Shown here piece after piece: positions 7,736 through 16,551 of a DNA stretch of 44,731 bases. Origin of the DNA: Azoarcus taiwanensis (lineage in GTDB: Bacteria; Pseudomonadota; Gammaproteobacteria; Burkholderiales; Rhodocyclaceae); assembly GCF_012910885.1 (NCBI RefSeq), contig NZ_WTVM01000016.1, positions 1 through 44,731 of the forward strand, written 5' to 3'. Numbering within the stretch: position 1 is the stretch's first letter; every line of letters begins with the position of its first letter. A program made the position numbers and the translations under genes. The notes below the pieces were generated by a model. The model was not told where the DNA came from. It did no database searches and saw only the letters and a program-made list of their open reading frames with translations.

Positions 7736-10030
7736 ATGGACGAACTGATCCGCGCGGCAGCGCTCGACTACCACCGCCATCCCAAGCCGGGCAAGATCTC
7801 GGTGACACCGACCAAGGTGCTGACCAACCAGCGCGATCTTTCGCTTGCCTATTCGCCGGGTGTCGCCGCGGCCTGCGACGCGATCGTCGAGGACCCAGGC
7901 GAGGCCGCGACCCTGACCGCGCGCTCCAACCTGATCGGCGTGGTCACCAACGGCACTGCGGTGCTCGGCCTGGGCAACATCGGACCGCTGGCCGCCAAGC
8001 CGGTGATGGAAGGCAAGGGGGTGCTGTTCAAGAAGTTTGCCGGCATCGACGTGTTCGATCTCGAGATCGACGAGCCGGACGCCGACAAGCTGATCGACAT
8101 GATCGCCGCGCTGGAGCCGACTTTCGGCGGTATCAACCTCGAAGACATCAAGGCACCGGAGTGCTTTTACATCGAGCAGAAGCTTCGCGAGCGGATGAAG
8201 ATCCCGGTCTTTCACGACGACCAGCACGGTACCGCGATCGTGGTCGGCGCAGCAGTGCTCAACGGCCTGCATCTGCAGGGCAAGGATCTGAAATCGGTCA
8301 AGCTGGTCACCTCGGGTGCCGGTGCAGCGGCGCTCGCCTGCCTGGGGCTGCTGGTGAAGCTCGGCGTGCCCGTGGAGAATATCTGGGTAACCGACATCGA
8401 AGGCGTGGTCTATGAAGGTCGTACCGCGCTGATGGACCCGATCAAGGCGCGCTACGCGAAGCAGACCGACGCCCGCACCCTGGGCGAGGTTATCGAGGGC
8501 GCGGACGTTTTCCTGGGCTTGTCGGCCGGTGGCGTGCTCAAGCAGGACATGGTCGCAAAGATGGCGGCGAAGCCGCTGGTGCTGGCGCTCGCCAATCCTC
8601 GCCCGGAGATCCTGCCCGACGAGGTGAAGGCGGTGCGCGACGACGCGATTATCGCCACCGGCCGGTCGGACTATCCGAACCAGGTGAACAACGTACTGTG
8701 CTTCCCGTTCATCTTCCGTGGTGCGTTGGACGTTGGGGCGACGACGATCACCGACGAGATGCAGCTCGCGGCGGTCAAGGCGATCGCTGAACTGGCTCGT
8801 GCCGAGCAGAGCGATATCGTCGCTTCCGCCTACGGCGAGAAGGTTTCCGGCTTCGGCCCGGACTACATCATCCCGCGGCCGTTCGACCCGCGCCTGATCG
8901 TGAAGATCGCGCCGGCGGTGGCCGAGGCCGGCATCAGTTCCGGTGTGGCGACCCGCCCGATTACCGATTGGGATGCGTACAAGGGGCAACTCAACAACCT
9001 GGTGTGGCACTCCGGCCTGATCATGAAGCCGGTGTTCGCGACCGCACGCAAGAACCCGAAGCGCATCATTTTCGCAGAGGGCGAGTCCGAGAAGGTGTTG
9101 CGCGCCGTGCAGACCGTGATCGACGAAGGCCTGGCTCAGCCGATTCTGATCGGCCGGCCGGAGGTCATCGAAAACAACATCCAGCGCTTCGGCCTGCGCA
9201 TGGTGGCCGATCGCGACTTCGAGATGGTCAACCAGGATTCCGATCCGCGCTTCCGCGAACTGTGGAGTCATTATCACAGCCTCATGGAGCGGCGCGGGGT
9301 GTCGGTCGACTACGCCAAGACCGAGGTCCGTCGTCGTACCACGCTGATCGGCGCCCTGCTGCTCAAGTTCGGCTATGGCGATGGCCTGATCTGCGGCACT
9401 TACGGCATGCATTCGCTGCACCGCAGCTTCATCGAAACCGTGATCGGGCGGCGACAGGGCGTGAACAACCTGTACACAGTGAACGTGCTCAACATTCCGG
9501 GGCGCACGCTGTTCCTCGCCGATACCTACGTCAATTACGATCCGACGCCGGAGCAGGTGGTCGAGATGACGGTGCTTGCAGCCGAAGAGATGCAGCGTTT
9601 CGGCATCGAACCGAAGATCGCGCTGTTATCGCATTCGTCTTTCGGCACCGCCGAGTCGCCAACCGCAGACAAGATGCGCAAGGCGCTGCAGATTCTCCAT
9701 GCCCGCCATCCGGAGCTGGAAGTCGAGGGCGAGATGCACGGCGACGCCGCGCTTGACGCCGAGCTTCGCACCAGTATCTTCCCGAATGCGCGGATGCGCG
9801 ACGAAGCAAATCTGCTGATCTTCCCGACGCTGGATTCGGCCAACATCGCGTTCAACCTGCTCAAGACAGCCGCCGGCGAGGGCATGACCATTGGGCCGAT
9901 TCTGCTCGGTGCGGCCAAGCCGGTGCATATCCTGACGCCTTCGACCACTGTTCGCCGGGTCATCAACATGACTGCGCTGGCGAGCGTCGAGGCGGCCCAG
10001 GCCATGCAGGCGGAGCAGAATCAGGGTTGA
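7736..10030 (+). CDS. maeB: NADP-dependent malic enzyme, MaeB type (malic enzyme-PTA fusion)
   Basis: MaeB oxidatively decarboxylates malate to pyruvate and makes NADPH. The ATG at 7736 follows GGGAAGAG and gives 764 residues, matching MaeB (about 760). The malic enzyme part covers about residues 1-430 with catalytic Tyr in SLAYSPGVA, the metal-binding stretch KAPECFYIE, the FHDDQHGTA motif, and the NAD(P) fold [14 protein letters not shown]. The C-terminal third (about 440-760) is a phosphotransacetylase-like domain ([27 protein letters not shown]) that in characterised MaeB lacks PTA activity and binds acetyl-CoA as a regulator. An earlier GTG at 7697 is in frame but lacks conservation. Divergent from pckG. 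Confidence 0.96.
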   Translation: MDELIRAAALDYHRHPKPGKISVTPTKVLTNQRDLSLAYSPGVAAACDAIVEDPGEAATLTARSNLIGVVTNGTAVLGLGNIGPLAAKPVMEGKGVLFKKFAGIDVFDLEIDEPDADKLIDMIAALEPTFGGINLEDIKAPECFYIEQKLRERMKIPVFHDDQHGTAIVVGAAVLNGLHLQGKDLKSVKLVTSGAGAAALACLGLLVKLGVPVENIWVTDIEGVVYEGRTALMDPIKARYAKQTDARTLGEVIEGADVFLGLSAGGVLKQDMVAKMAAKPLVLALANPRPEILPDEVKAVRDDAIIATGRSDYPNQVNNVLCFPFIFRGALDVGATTITDEMQLAAVKAIAELARAEQSDIVASAYGEKVSGFGPDYIIPRPFDPRLIVKIAPAVAEAGISSGVATRPITDWDAYKGQLNNLVWHSGLIMKPVFATARKNPKRIIFAEGESEKVLRAVQTVIDEGLAQPILIGRPEVIENNIQRFGLRMVADRDFEMVNQDSDPRFRELWSHYHSLMERRGVSVDYAKTEVRRRTTLIGALLLKFGYGDGLICGTYGMHSLHRSFIETVIGRRQGVNNLYTVNVLNIPGRTLFLADTYVNYDPTPEQVVEMTVLAAEEMQRFGIEPKIALLSHSSFGTAESPTADKMRKALQILHARHPELEVEGEMHGDAALDAELRTSIFPNARMRDEANLLIFPTLDSANIAFNLLKTAAGEGMTIGPILLGAAKPVHILTPSTTVRRVINMTALASVEAAQAMQAEQNQG

Positions 10031-10108
10031 CAGGACGTTTCCGGTTTGCGGCGCGCTCCCCGCATGGCATGATCGAAGCCTGACTCATGCGGGGGAGTGG
10101 TCGCATAG

Positions 10109-11239
10109 ATGGCGGGCGACAAGGCAGCGCTGGTTCTGACCGGGGGTGGCGCGCGCGCTGCCTACCAGGTCGGCGTGCTCGGTGCGATTCGCACGATTAG
10201 GGGCAAACGCAAGGGAAATCCCTTTCCGATACTCTGCGGCACGTCGGCGGGCGGCATCAATGCGGTGGCGCTGGCGGTCTATTCGCAGGACTTCAACGCC
10301 GCTGTGCGCAAGCTGACATGGATCTGGCGCAACTTCCATGTCGACCGCGTCTATCGTGCAGACGGACTCGCGCTGCTTGCGACCGGCGCGCGATGGGGGT
10401 CGGCATTGACCACAGGCTGGTTGGTGCGACAAACGCCGCGGTCGCTGCTCGACAATTCGCCCTTGCGGGCCTTGCTTGACCGGGTGCTGGACTATCCCCG
10501 GATCGGGGAGGCTATCGGCAATGGTGACCTGCATGCGGTCAGCGTTTCGGCGTCGGGGTACTCGTCCGGGCAGAATCTTGCCTTCTACCAGGGCTGTGGC
10601 AGTCTGCGTCCGTGGCATCGCGCGCAGCGTATCGGTGTGCCTACGGTGCTCGCGACGCGACATCTGCTCGCGACGAGCGCAATCCCCTTCGTGTTTCCGG
10701 CGATGCGGATCAACCGCGAGTACTTCGGAGACGGCTCCATGCGCCAGGTCGCGCCGGTGAGCCCCGCGGTGCATCTGGGGGCAGACCGCATTCTCGTGAT
10801 CGGAGCAGGTCGATTGGCCGAGGAGGGCCGCGAGTACAGCGATGCGTATCCGACGCCGGCCCAGATCGCCGGGCATACCCTGTCGTCGATATTTCTCGAC
10901 AGTCTCGCCGCCGATATCGAGCGCATGGAGCGGATCAACCGAACGCTATCCGTGCTGTCGGAGGAGCAGCGCAAGTCTGCGGGTATCACCTTGCGACCGA
11001 TAGAAACGCTGGTAATCTCACCGTCCCACCGCCTCGATACCATTGCCAGCGATCATCGTGATAGCCTTCCGCGCCCGTTGCGCGTTGTCTTGCGTGGCGT
11101 CGGCGCGATGCGCCGTGAAGGTTCGGCCCTGCTGTCGTACCTGCTGTTCGAACCAGGCTACACTCGTGCGCTGATGGACCTTGGCTATCGGGACGCCATG
11201 GCGCGGCGTGAAGAGATTGCGGTATTTCTCAGGCTTTGA
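10109..11239 (+). CDS. Patatin-like phospholipase
   Basis: This 376-residue protein has the complete patatin hydrolase set: the oxyanion-hole glycine run TGGGARAAY (residues 11-19), the nucleophile Ser46 in GTSAG (44-48), and the dyad Asp208 in GDGS. These catalyse acyl-ester hydrolysis, usually of phospholipids. There is no signal peptide, so it probably acts in the cytoplasm or on the inner leaflet. The C-terminal 150 residues are an extension seen in larger bacterial relatives. It starts 78 bases after maeB on the same strand and may be partly co-transcribed. The substrate is unknown. Confidence 0.9.
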   Translation: MAGDKAALVLTGGGARAAYQVGVLGAIRTIRGKRKGNPFPILCGTSAGGINAVALAVYSQDFNAAVRKLTWIWRNFHVDRVYRADGLALLATGARWGSALTTGWLVRQTPRSLLDNSPLRALLDRVLDYPRIGEAIGNGDLHAVSVSASGYSSGQNLAFYQGCGSLRPWHRAQRIGVPTVLATRHLLATSAIPFVFPAMRINREYFGDGSMRQVAPVSPAVHLGADRILVIGAGRLAEEGREYSDAYPTPAQIAGHTLSSIFLDSLAADIERMERINRTLSVLSEEQRKSAGITLRPIETLVISPSHRLDTIASDHRDSLPRPLRVVLRGVGAMRREGSALLSYLLFEPGYTRALMDLGYRDAMARREEIAVFLRL

Positions 11240-11378
11240 GTGTCTTGCCGCTCCCGAATCGTGACAAAATTCTGACCTGAGCAAGATTTCGCTTCAAGAA
11301 AGCTTGATATCTTTTTAATTTAGTTGAAAATTGGCGTACATTAAGTTGACACTTTTCAGGCTTCGCACGGTGGAGTAG

Positions 11379-12296
11379 ATGATGAAGCGCCGCTCAATTC
11401 TCACCGCATTGCTCGGCATTGCGATTGCACATGCCAGCTTCAGTGTCGCCCACGCCAATCCGTCCAACCGGGTCCAGGCGTCGGCGCCGGTGCAGGTACA
11501 GTTCGATCGTCATGGCAATCCCGTGCTGGGTTCGGCCGCCTTTGTCGTTGCCAATCAACGCACTGGCGACATCCTGTCCGAACGGGCAGCCGACCGTGTC
11601 ATGCCGATCGCCTCGATCACCAAGATCATGACTGCGATGGTGGTCCTCGACGCGGGCCAAAGCCTCTCGGAAGTGCTGACCATCACCGCGGACGACATCG
11701 ACCGCCTCAAGGGTACCGGTTCGCGGTTGCCGGTCGGTGCGCGGTTGACCCGCGAGGAGATGTTGCATATTGCGCTGATGTCGTCCGAGAACCGTGCCGC
11801 TTCGGCGCTGGCGCGGCATTACCCGGGCGGCCAGCGCGCCTTCATCGAGGCGATGAACGTCAAGGCGCGCATGCTCGGCATGTGGACCACCCGCTTTGCC
11901 GACAGCACCGGGCTGGATCCGCGGAATGTCGCAAGCGCGCACGACCTCGTCAAGCTGGTGCAGGCCGCCTCAACCTATCCCCTGATCCGCGAGTTTTCGA
12001 CTGCGGACCATCGTTTCGTGCGCGTCGGCAATGGTCAGTTGCGATATGGCAACTCAAACGGTCTGGTGCGCGAGCCCGACTGGAGCGTGTCCTTGTCCAA
12101 GACCGGCTTCATTCGCGAGGCCGGCCGCTGCCTGGTGATGCAGACCTGGGTACGGGGCGAGCCGGTGATCATGGTGTTGCTCAATTCCGAGGGCCGTTAT
12201 ACCCGCACCGCAGATGCCAAGCGGCTCAAGCACTGGCTGGAAACCACCGGCGCCTATCGTGTGGCCGCCGCACCGGCACGACGCGGCGGGAGCTGA
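11379..12296 (+). CDS. pbpG: D-alanyl-D-alanine endopeptidase/carboxypeptidase, PbpG-like (S11)
   Basis: This low-molecular-weight penicillin-binding protein (305 residues) trims or cuts peptidoglycan cross-links in the periplasm. A signal peptide covers about residues 1-26 (MMKRRSILTALLGIAIA...AHA). All three S11 motifs are present: S79-I-T-K82, S136-E-N138, and K241-T-G243. No C-terminal amphipathic anchor domain follows, which favours the PbpG (PBP7) type over DacA/DacC. The start could be 11379 or the adjacent ATG at 11382. The preceding 140 bases include an AT-rich stretch (11300-11350) that probably holds its promoter, though I cannot assign boxes with confidence. Confidence 0.92.
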   Translation: MMKRRSILTALLGIAIAHASFSVAHANPSNRVQASAPVQVQFDRHGNPVLGSAAFVVANQRTGDILSERAADRVMPIASITKIMTAMVVLDAGQSLSEVLTITADDIDRLKGTGSRLPVGARLTREEMLHIALMSSENRAASALARHYPGGQRAFIEAMNVKARMLGMWTTRFADSTGLDPRNVASAHDLVKLVQAASTYPLIREFSTADHRFVRVGNGQLRYGNSNGLVREPDWSVSLSKTGFIREAGRCLVMQTWVRGEPVIMVLLNSEGRYTRTADAKRLKHWLETTGAYRVAAAPARRGGS

Positions 12297-12362
12297 GGCA
12301 CAGATCCGCGGTTCAAGGCGCCTGCACATTGGCGCCAAACGTCCAGGCCCTGTACCCTTTTG

Positions 12363-12526
12363 CAGGGACAAGCGCCTCCATTACATGTAGGAGCCGCGTG
12401 AGCGGCGAATCGCTGCGGTAGTGGGCGCGCGAGTGCTCGATCAACCGCGCGGGTTCGCGGCTCACACCGCTCCTACAGCAGGGACGAGCGCTTCCAGTGC
12501 ATGTGGGAGCCGGGTGAGCGGCGAAT
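12363..12526. repeat. REP-type palindromic repeat cluster with a duplicated 48-base unit
   Basis: Three copies of a REP-like core occur: 12386-12412 and 12502-12526 in plus orientation and 12454-12477 inverted (core TAGGAGCC/GCGGCTCACACCGCTCC type, ending GCGAAT). The two plus copies sit in longer near-identical direct repeats at 12363-12410 and 12479-12526, each starting CAGGGAC and 48 bases long. The cluster fills the gap between convergent pbpG and the iclR-type gene. The same core recurs at 17268-17333. Confidence 0.85.
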
Positions 12527-12547
12527 GTTCGACGGAGGACGGAGGGT

Positions 12548-13327
12548 TCAACGCCCGTCGCGACGTACGTAGCCCAGGGTGCGCGAGATTTCCGCCGCGG
12601 TACTGCGCACCAGTGGCGCCCAGTCCGGATTGAAGCGCTCCGAGGGCGTCGAAAGCGACAGCCCGGCTACCAGTTCGCCGCTGTCGTCGCGAATGCCGGC
12701 GGCGATGCAGCGCACCCCGGTTTCCACCTCGTCTAGGTCGAAAGCGACCTCATGGCGTCGAACCTTGTCCAGTTCCTTTTCGAGCGTGCCGAGATCGGTG
12801 ATCGAGGTCGGGGTCGAGCCCGGAAGACCGGTTCGACGGGCGTAGTCGCGCACCTTGTCGATGCCGTCGTCGCACAGGAAGAGCTTGCCCGAGGCGGTGG
12901 TGTGCAGCGGCGCTCGCGCGCCGACGATGTGCACCACCCGCACCGCCGAGCGCCCGCTCGAGGTGCGATCCACATAGACGATCTCGTCGCGGTCGCGGAT
13001 GCCGAGGTTCACGCTCTCGCCGGTTTCGGCGTGCAGCTTGAGCATGAAAGGCATTGCTGTTTCGCGCAGCGAGATGCGCGACTTCACCAGGCTGCCGAGT
13101 TCCAGCAGGCGGATACCGAGGCGGTAGGTGCCGCCCTCGCCCCGCTCGACGAAGCCGCTTTGCGCCATTGCACCGAGGATGCGGTGTGCGGTGGACGGAT
13201 GCAACGCGCTTTCTTGCGCGATCTGCTTGAGCGGGACCGGGTCAGGGTGCTGCGCCAGCACGTCGAGCAGCTTCATCATGCGCTCGACGACCTGGATGGG
13301 GTTTTTCGCTTCGGTAGGGGCGGTCAC
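12548..13327 (-). CDS. IclR-family transcriptional regulator, likely of the lut operon
   Basis: The 259-residue product has the IclR layout: a winged helix-turn-helix at about residues 8-72 (LKQIAQESALHPSTAHRIL) and an effector-binding C-terminal domain (about 85-250) with the typical segments LGIRDRDEIVYVD, APLHTTASGKLFL, and GVRCIAAGIRDDSGELVAGLSLS. It is divergent from lutA with 94 bases between starts, which strongly suggests that it controls the lut operon in response to a small organic acid. In other bacteria lut operons are usually controlled by GntR-type LutR or LldR proteins, so an IclR regulator here is worth noting. The effector is unknown. Confidence 0.9.
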   Translation of the reverse strand: MTAPTEAKNPIQVVERMMKLLDVLAQHPDPVPLKQIAQESALHPSTAHRILGAMAQSGFVERGEGGTYRLGIRLLELGSLVKSRISLRETAMPFMLKLHAETGESVNLGIRDRDEIVYVDRTSSGRSAVRVVHIVGARAPLHTTASGKLFLCDDGIDKVRDYARRTGLPGSTPTSITDLGTLEKELDKVRRHEVAFDLDEVETGVRCIAAGIRDDSGELVAGLSLSTPSERFNPDWAPLVRSTAAEISRTLGYVRRDGR

Positions 13328-13374
13328 TTTGGTACAGTGGGTTTGGAATGCGCGAAGTCTAACCGTAGCATTGG

Positions 13375-13391
13375 ATTTCGCCTAGTGAAAT
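13375..13391. promoter_or_regulatory. Candidate operator between iclR-type gene and lutA
   Basis: ATTTC-gcctagt-GAAAT is a 5-bp inverted repeat with 7-bp spacer, 30 bases upstream of lutA. The position suits control by the divergent IclR protein; binding is inferred. Confidence 0.4.
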
Positions 13392-13421
13392 AGCGTTACG
13401 CCCTGGAGAGTACGCGTCGAG

Positions 13422-14150
13422 ATGCGAGTGGGTTTGTTGGTGACATGTCTGGTTGACCTCATGCGACCTGGAATCGGCTTTGCCGCCTTGCGTCTGCTCG
13501 AATCGGCCGGCTGCGAGGTGGTCGTGCCAAACGGGCAGACCTGTTGTGGCCAGCCGGCTTTCAACGCGGGTGACCGCAAGGCGGCTCGTGCGCTGGCCGA
13601 GAAGTTGTTGGGCGAGTTCGAAGCCTGCGAATATCTGGTCGCGCCGTCAGGCTCTTGCGCGGGCATGATCCGGACCCACTACCCGGGGCTCTTTGCTGAC
13701 GACGAGCGGATGCGTGGCCGGGTGCAGGCGTTGTCGTCTCGCAGCTACGAACTCACCGACTTTCTGGTGACCGTGCTCGGGGTCAGCGAGGTGCCGGGCG
13801 ATTTCCGGGGCAGCGTGACCTATCACGACAGTTGCTCGGGCTTGCGTGAGCTCGGCGTGAAGACCCAGCCGCGAAGCCTGCTGGCACGGATGCCCGGCGT
13901 CGAGCTGCGTGAGATGGAGGAGTGCGAGGCCTGTTGTGGTTTCGGTGGCATGTTCTCGGTCAAGTTCAGCGAGATTTCCGGCGCGATCTCGGCGCGCAAG
14001 TGCGCGAACATCCAGGCGACCGGGGCCGACGCAGTGGTGCTCGGTGATCTTGGCTGCATGTTGAACATCGAGGGCCGCCTGCGCAGGCTCGGTGACGAAC
14101 GGACCCGGGTATTGCACGTGGCCGAGGTGCTGGCGGGCGAGGACGCCTGA
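13422..14150 (+). CDS. lutA: Lactate utilisation protein A (LutA/LldE), cysteine-rich Fe-S protein
   Basis: LutA is one of three subunits of the LutABC complex that oxidises L-lactate to pyruvate. The 242-residue protein has two CCG domains. The first has GLLVTCLVD and QTCCGQPAFNAG (about residues 5-51) plus PSGSCAGM; the second has TYHDSCSGLRELG and EACCGFGGMFSVK. These cysteines bind non-cubane or 4Fe-4S clusters in related heterodisulfide-reductase-type proteins. The start is ATG 13422 after CTGGAGAG. It is followed after a single base by lutB, so the genes are one operon. Confidence 0.93.
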   Translation: MRVGLLVTCLVDLMRPGIGFAALRLLESAGCEVVVPNGQTCCGQPAFNAGDRKAARALAEKLLGEFEACEYLVAPSGSCAGMIRTHYPGLFADDERMRGRVQALSSRSYELTDFLVTVLGVSEVPGDFRGSVTYHDSCSGLRELGVKTQPRSLLARMPGVELREMEECEACCGFGGMFSVKFSEISGAISARKCANIQATGADAVVLGDLGCMLNIEGRLRRLGDERTRVLHVAEVLAGEDA

Positions 14151-14151
14151 G

Positions 14152-15591
14152 ATGAAATCCCAGGCGATGTTCTTCAAGGCGCGCGCCGGCGAGAAGCTGG
14201 CGGACGCGCGTCTGCAGGTCAACCTGCGCCAGGCGCGGGACAAGTTCGTCGATGGTCGTGCCGCGGCGGTAGGGCGCTACGTGACGGATCTCGGCGGCGA
14301 CTTCGAAGCGCTGCGCGACGCCGGCGCCGCGATTCGCGACCGGGTGATCAGTGATCTCGATGTCTGGCTCGACAGCTTCGAGACCAAGGCGGTCGAGACC
14401 GGCGCACAGGTGTACTACGCCCGCGACGGTGCCGACATTCGCGATATGGTGGTCGCGATCGCCCGGCGACATGGCGTTGCCAAGGTGGTCAAGTCCAAGT
14501 CCATGTTGTCGGAGGAGGCCGCTCTCAACGCTGCGCTCGAAGCTGCCGGGGTGCAGCCGGTCGAGACCGATCTGGGTGAGTACATCCAGCAGATCGACGA
14601 CAACGAGCCGCCGTCGCACATTCTCGCGCCAGCCTTCCACAAGTCGCGTGACCAGGTGGCAGATCTCTTCGCCCGCACCCACGGCCGTCCGCGCAAGACC
14701 GACATCCCGGACATGACCCGCGAGGCGCGCGAGGTTTTGCGCGAGCACTTTCTGAGTGCCGACATGGGTATTTCCGGTGGCAATTTCATTGTTGCCGAAA
14801 CCGGTTCGGTGGCACTGGTGACCAACGAGGGCAATGGCCGCATGGTGACCACGCTGCCGCGGGTGCATGTGGTGATTACCGGCATCGAGAAGGTGGTGCC
14901 GACGCTGGAAGACCTCACCACGCTGCTGCGTTTGCTGCCTCGCTCGGGCACCGGGCAGGACATCTCCAATTACGTGTCGCTGCTTACCGGGGTGAGGCGG
15001 GAAGGGGAGTCCGACGGGCCCGATCACCTCTACTTCATTCTGGTGGACAACGGCCGCGCCGGCTTGGTCGGCAGCGAGTTCCAGCCCATGCTGCGCTGTA
15101 TCCGCTGTGGCGCTTGCATGAACCATTGCCCGGTGTATCAGAGCGTGGGTGGCCATGCCTATGGCTGGGTGTATCCGGGCCCGATGGGAGCAGTGCTCAC
15201 CTCACTCTACACTGGCATAGAGAACGCCCTCGATTTGCCGCATGCTTCGACACTCTGCAATCAGTGCGGCGTCGTCTGCCCGGTGCGTATTCCCCTGCCG
15301 GACCTGCTGCGTGGCTTGCGCGAGCAGCAGGTCGAGCGCCATTTGCGCCCGTGGAGCGAGCGGCTTGCCATGCGGACGTGGGCCTGGGTGGCACGCCAGC
15401 CGCGCCTGTACGCGCTGGTCAGCCGGGTCGCGAATCGATATCTGCGCTGGCTTGCCGATGGCGACGAGCGGATCAGGGTCATGGGTGTGGCCCCGGAATG
15501 GACGCTGACCCGCGACATGCCTGCACCACAGGGGCCGACCTTTCGCGAGCTCTACGCTCGGCGAATGAGAAAGAACAAGGAGGAGAACTGA
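14152..15591 (+). CDS. lutB: Lactate utilisation protein B (LutB/LldF), ferredoxin-type Fe-S protein
   Basis: The 479-residue product matches LutB throughout. The N-terminal LUD domain (about residues 60-300) includes ISGGNFIVAETGSVALVTNEGNGRM, and the two ferredoxin-type cluster sites follow: C316, C319, C322 and C326 (CIRCGACMNHCPV) and C369, C372, C376 (CNQCGVVCPV). These should pass electrons from lactate oxidation onward. ATG 14152 lies one base after the lutA stop. Its own stop is followed five bases later by the start of the dehydrogenase gene, which separates it from lutC. Confidence 0.94.
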   Translation: MKSQAMFFKARAGEKLADARLQVNLRQARDKFVDGRAAAVGRYVTDLGGDFEALRDAGAAIRDRVISDLDVWLDSFETKAVETGAQVYYARDGADIRDMVVAIARRHGVAKVVKSKSMLSEEAALNAALEAAGVQPVETDLGEYIQQIDDNEPPSHILAPAFHKSRDQVADLFARTHGRPRKTDIPDMTREAREVLREHFLSADMGISGGNFIVAETGSVALVTNEGNGRMVTTLPRVHVVITGIEKVVPTLEDLTTLLRLLPRSGTGQDISNYVSLLTGVRREGESDGPDHLYFILVDNGRAGLVGSEFQPMLRCIRCGACMNHCPVYQSVGGHAYGWVYPGPMGAVLTSLYTGIENALDLPHASTLCNQCGVVCPVRIPLPDLLRGLREQQVERHLRPWSERLAMRTWAWVARQPRLYALVSRVANRYLRWLADGDERIRVMGVAPEWTLTRDMPAPQGPTFRELYARRMRKNKEEN

Positions 15592-15596
15592 GCATC

Positions 15597-16541
15597 ATGC
15601 GTATCGTCTTGCTGGAAAGGGACTCGGTGAAGGCGGATTTCCGGTCGCCGGGCTTCCCGCACGAATGGGTGGAACATCGCGTCAGTACCCAGGATGAGGT
15701 GGTCGAGCGCCTTGCCGGTGCCGAGGTCGCCATCGTCAACAAGCTGCGGGTCGATGCCGACGCGCTTGCCCGACTGCCGGGCCTCAGGATGATCGCGGTC
15801 GCCGCCACCGGTGCCGACAATATCGACCTCGCGGCCTGCGTCGAGCGCGGCATCGTGGTGTCGAACGTGCGCGGCTACGCGGTCAATACCGTGCCCGAGC
15901 ATGCGCTGATGCTCATGCTGGCGCTGCGGCGCAAGCTCTTTGAATATGTCTCCGACGTTCGCGCCGGCCTGTGGGGCAAGGCGGACACCTTCTGCCTCTT
16001 CCACCATCCGGTGGGCGACCTGCATGGTGCGACGCTCGGAATCGTCGGTGGCGGCGCGCTCGGCGCCGGCGTCGCCCGCCTGGCCGAGGCTTTCGGCATG
16101 CGGGTGCTGCTGGCCGAGCGCAAGGGCGTCGGTGAGGTGCGTCCGGGCCGCACTGCGTTCGATGTCGTACTGCGCGAGTCCGACGTGATCTCCATCCACT
16201 GTCCGCTCAACGACGACACCCGCGGCCTGATCGGCGAGGCGGAGCTGACCACGATGCCGGCGCACGCGATCCTGATCAATACTGCGCGCGGCGGTATCGT
16301 CGACGAGCAGGCACTGGCCAACGCGCTTCGTGCCGGGGTGATCGGTGGTGCAGGAATGGACGTGCTGTCGGTCGAACCGCCGCGCAAGGGCAACCCCTTG
16401 CTCGATCCGGGCATTCCGAACCTGATCGTCACGCCGCACATGGCGTGGGCTTCGGCCGAGGCGATGCAGGCATTGGCCGACCAGGTTATCGTCAACATCG
16501 AAGCCTTTGTCGCGGGCGAACCGCGCAACCGGCTGGCGTGA
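15597..16541 (+). CDS. D-2-hydroxyacid dehydrogenase (glycerate/hydroxypyruvate reductase type)
   Basis: This enzyme interconverts a D-2-hydroxyacid and its 2-oxoacid with NAD(P). The start is ATG 15597, with an AAGGAGG site 15 to 9 bases upstream inside the lutB end. The 314-residue protein has the Rossmann loop GGGALG (151-156) and the catalytic triad Arg231 (NTARGG), Glu260 and His281 (TPHMAWAS). The substrate loop and YAVNTVPEHALMLMLAL helix follow the glycerate dehydrogenase pattern; an acidic residue at the end of beta-2 is replaced by AERKG, so cofactor preference is unclear. Its place between lutB and lutC implies a role in oxidising a D-hydroxyacid together with lactate, or in recycling the product. 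D-lactate is one candidate substrate. Confidence 0.9.
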   Translation: MRIVLLERDSVKADFRSPGFPHEWVEHRVSTQDEVVERLAGAEVAIVNKLRVDADALARLPGLRMIAVAATGADNIDLAACVERGIVVSNVRGYAVNTVPEHALMLMLALRRKLFEYVSDVRAGLWGKADTFCLFHHPVGDLHGATLGIVGGGALGAGVARLAEAFGMRVLLAERKGVGEVRPGRTAFDVVLRESDVISIHCPLNDDTRGLIGEAELTTMPAHAILINTARGGIVDEQALANALRAGVIGGAGMDVLSVEPPRKGNPLLDPGIPNLIVTPHMAWASAEAMQALADQVIVNIEAFVAGEPRNRLA

Positions 16542-16551
16542 CCACTTGGCC

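Noticed and set aside
5474-9421. A 1315-codon open frame on the minus strand that includes pckG
   Set aside because: Only the part from 7321 is PckG. The upstream portion is antisense to maeB and an intergenic region and matches no PckG N-terminus.
12297-12547. CRISPR array
   Set aside because: Repeat units are palindromic, alternate in orientation and number only three, which fits REP elements; there are no uniform spacers or cas genes.
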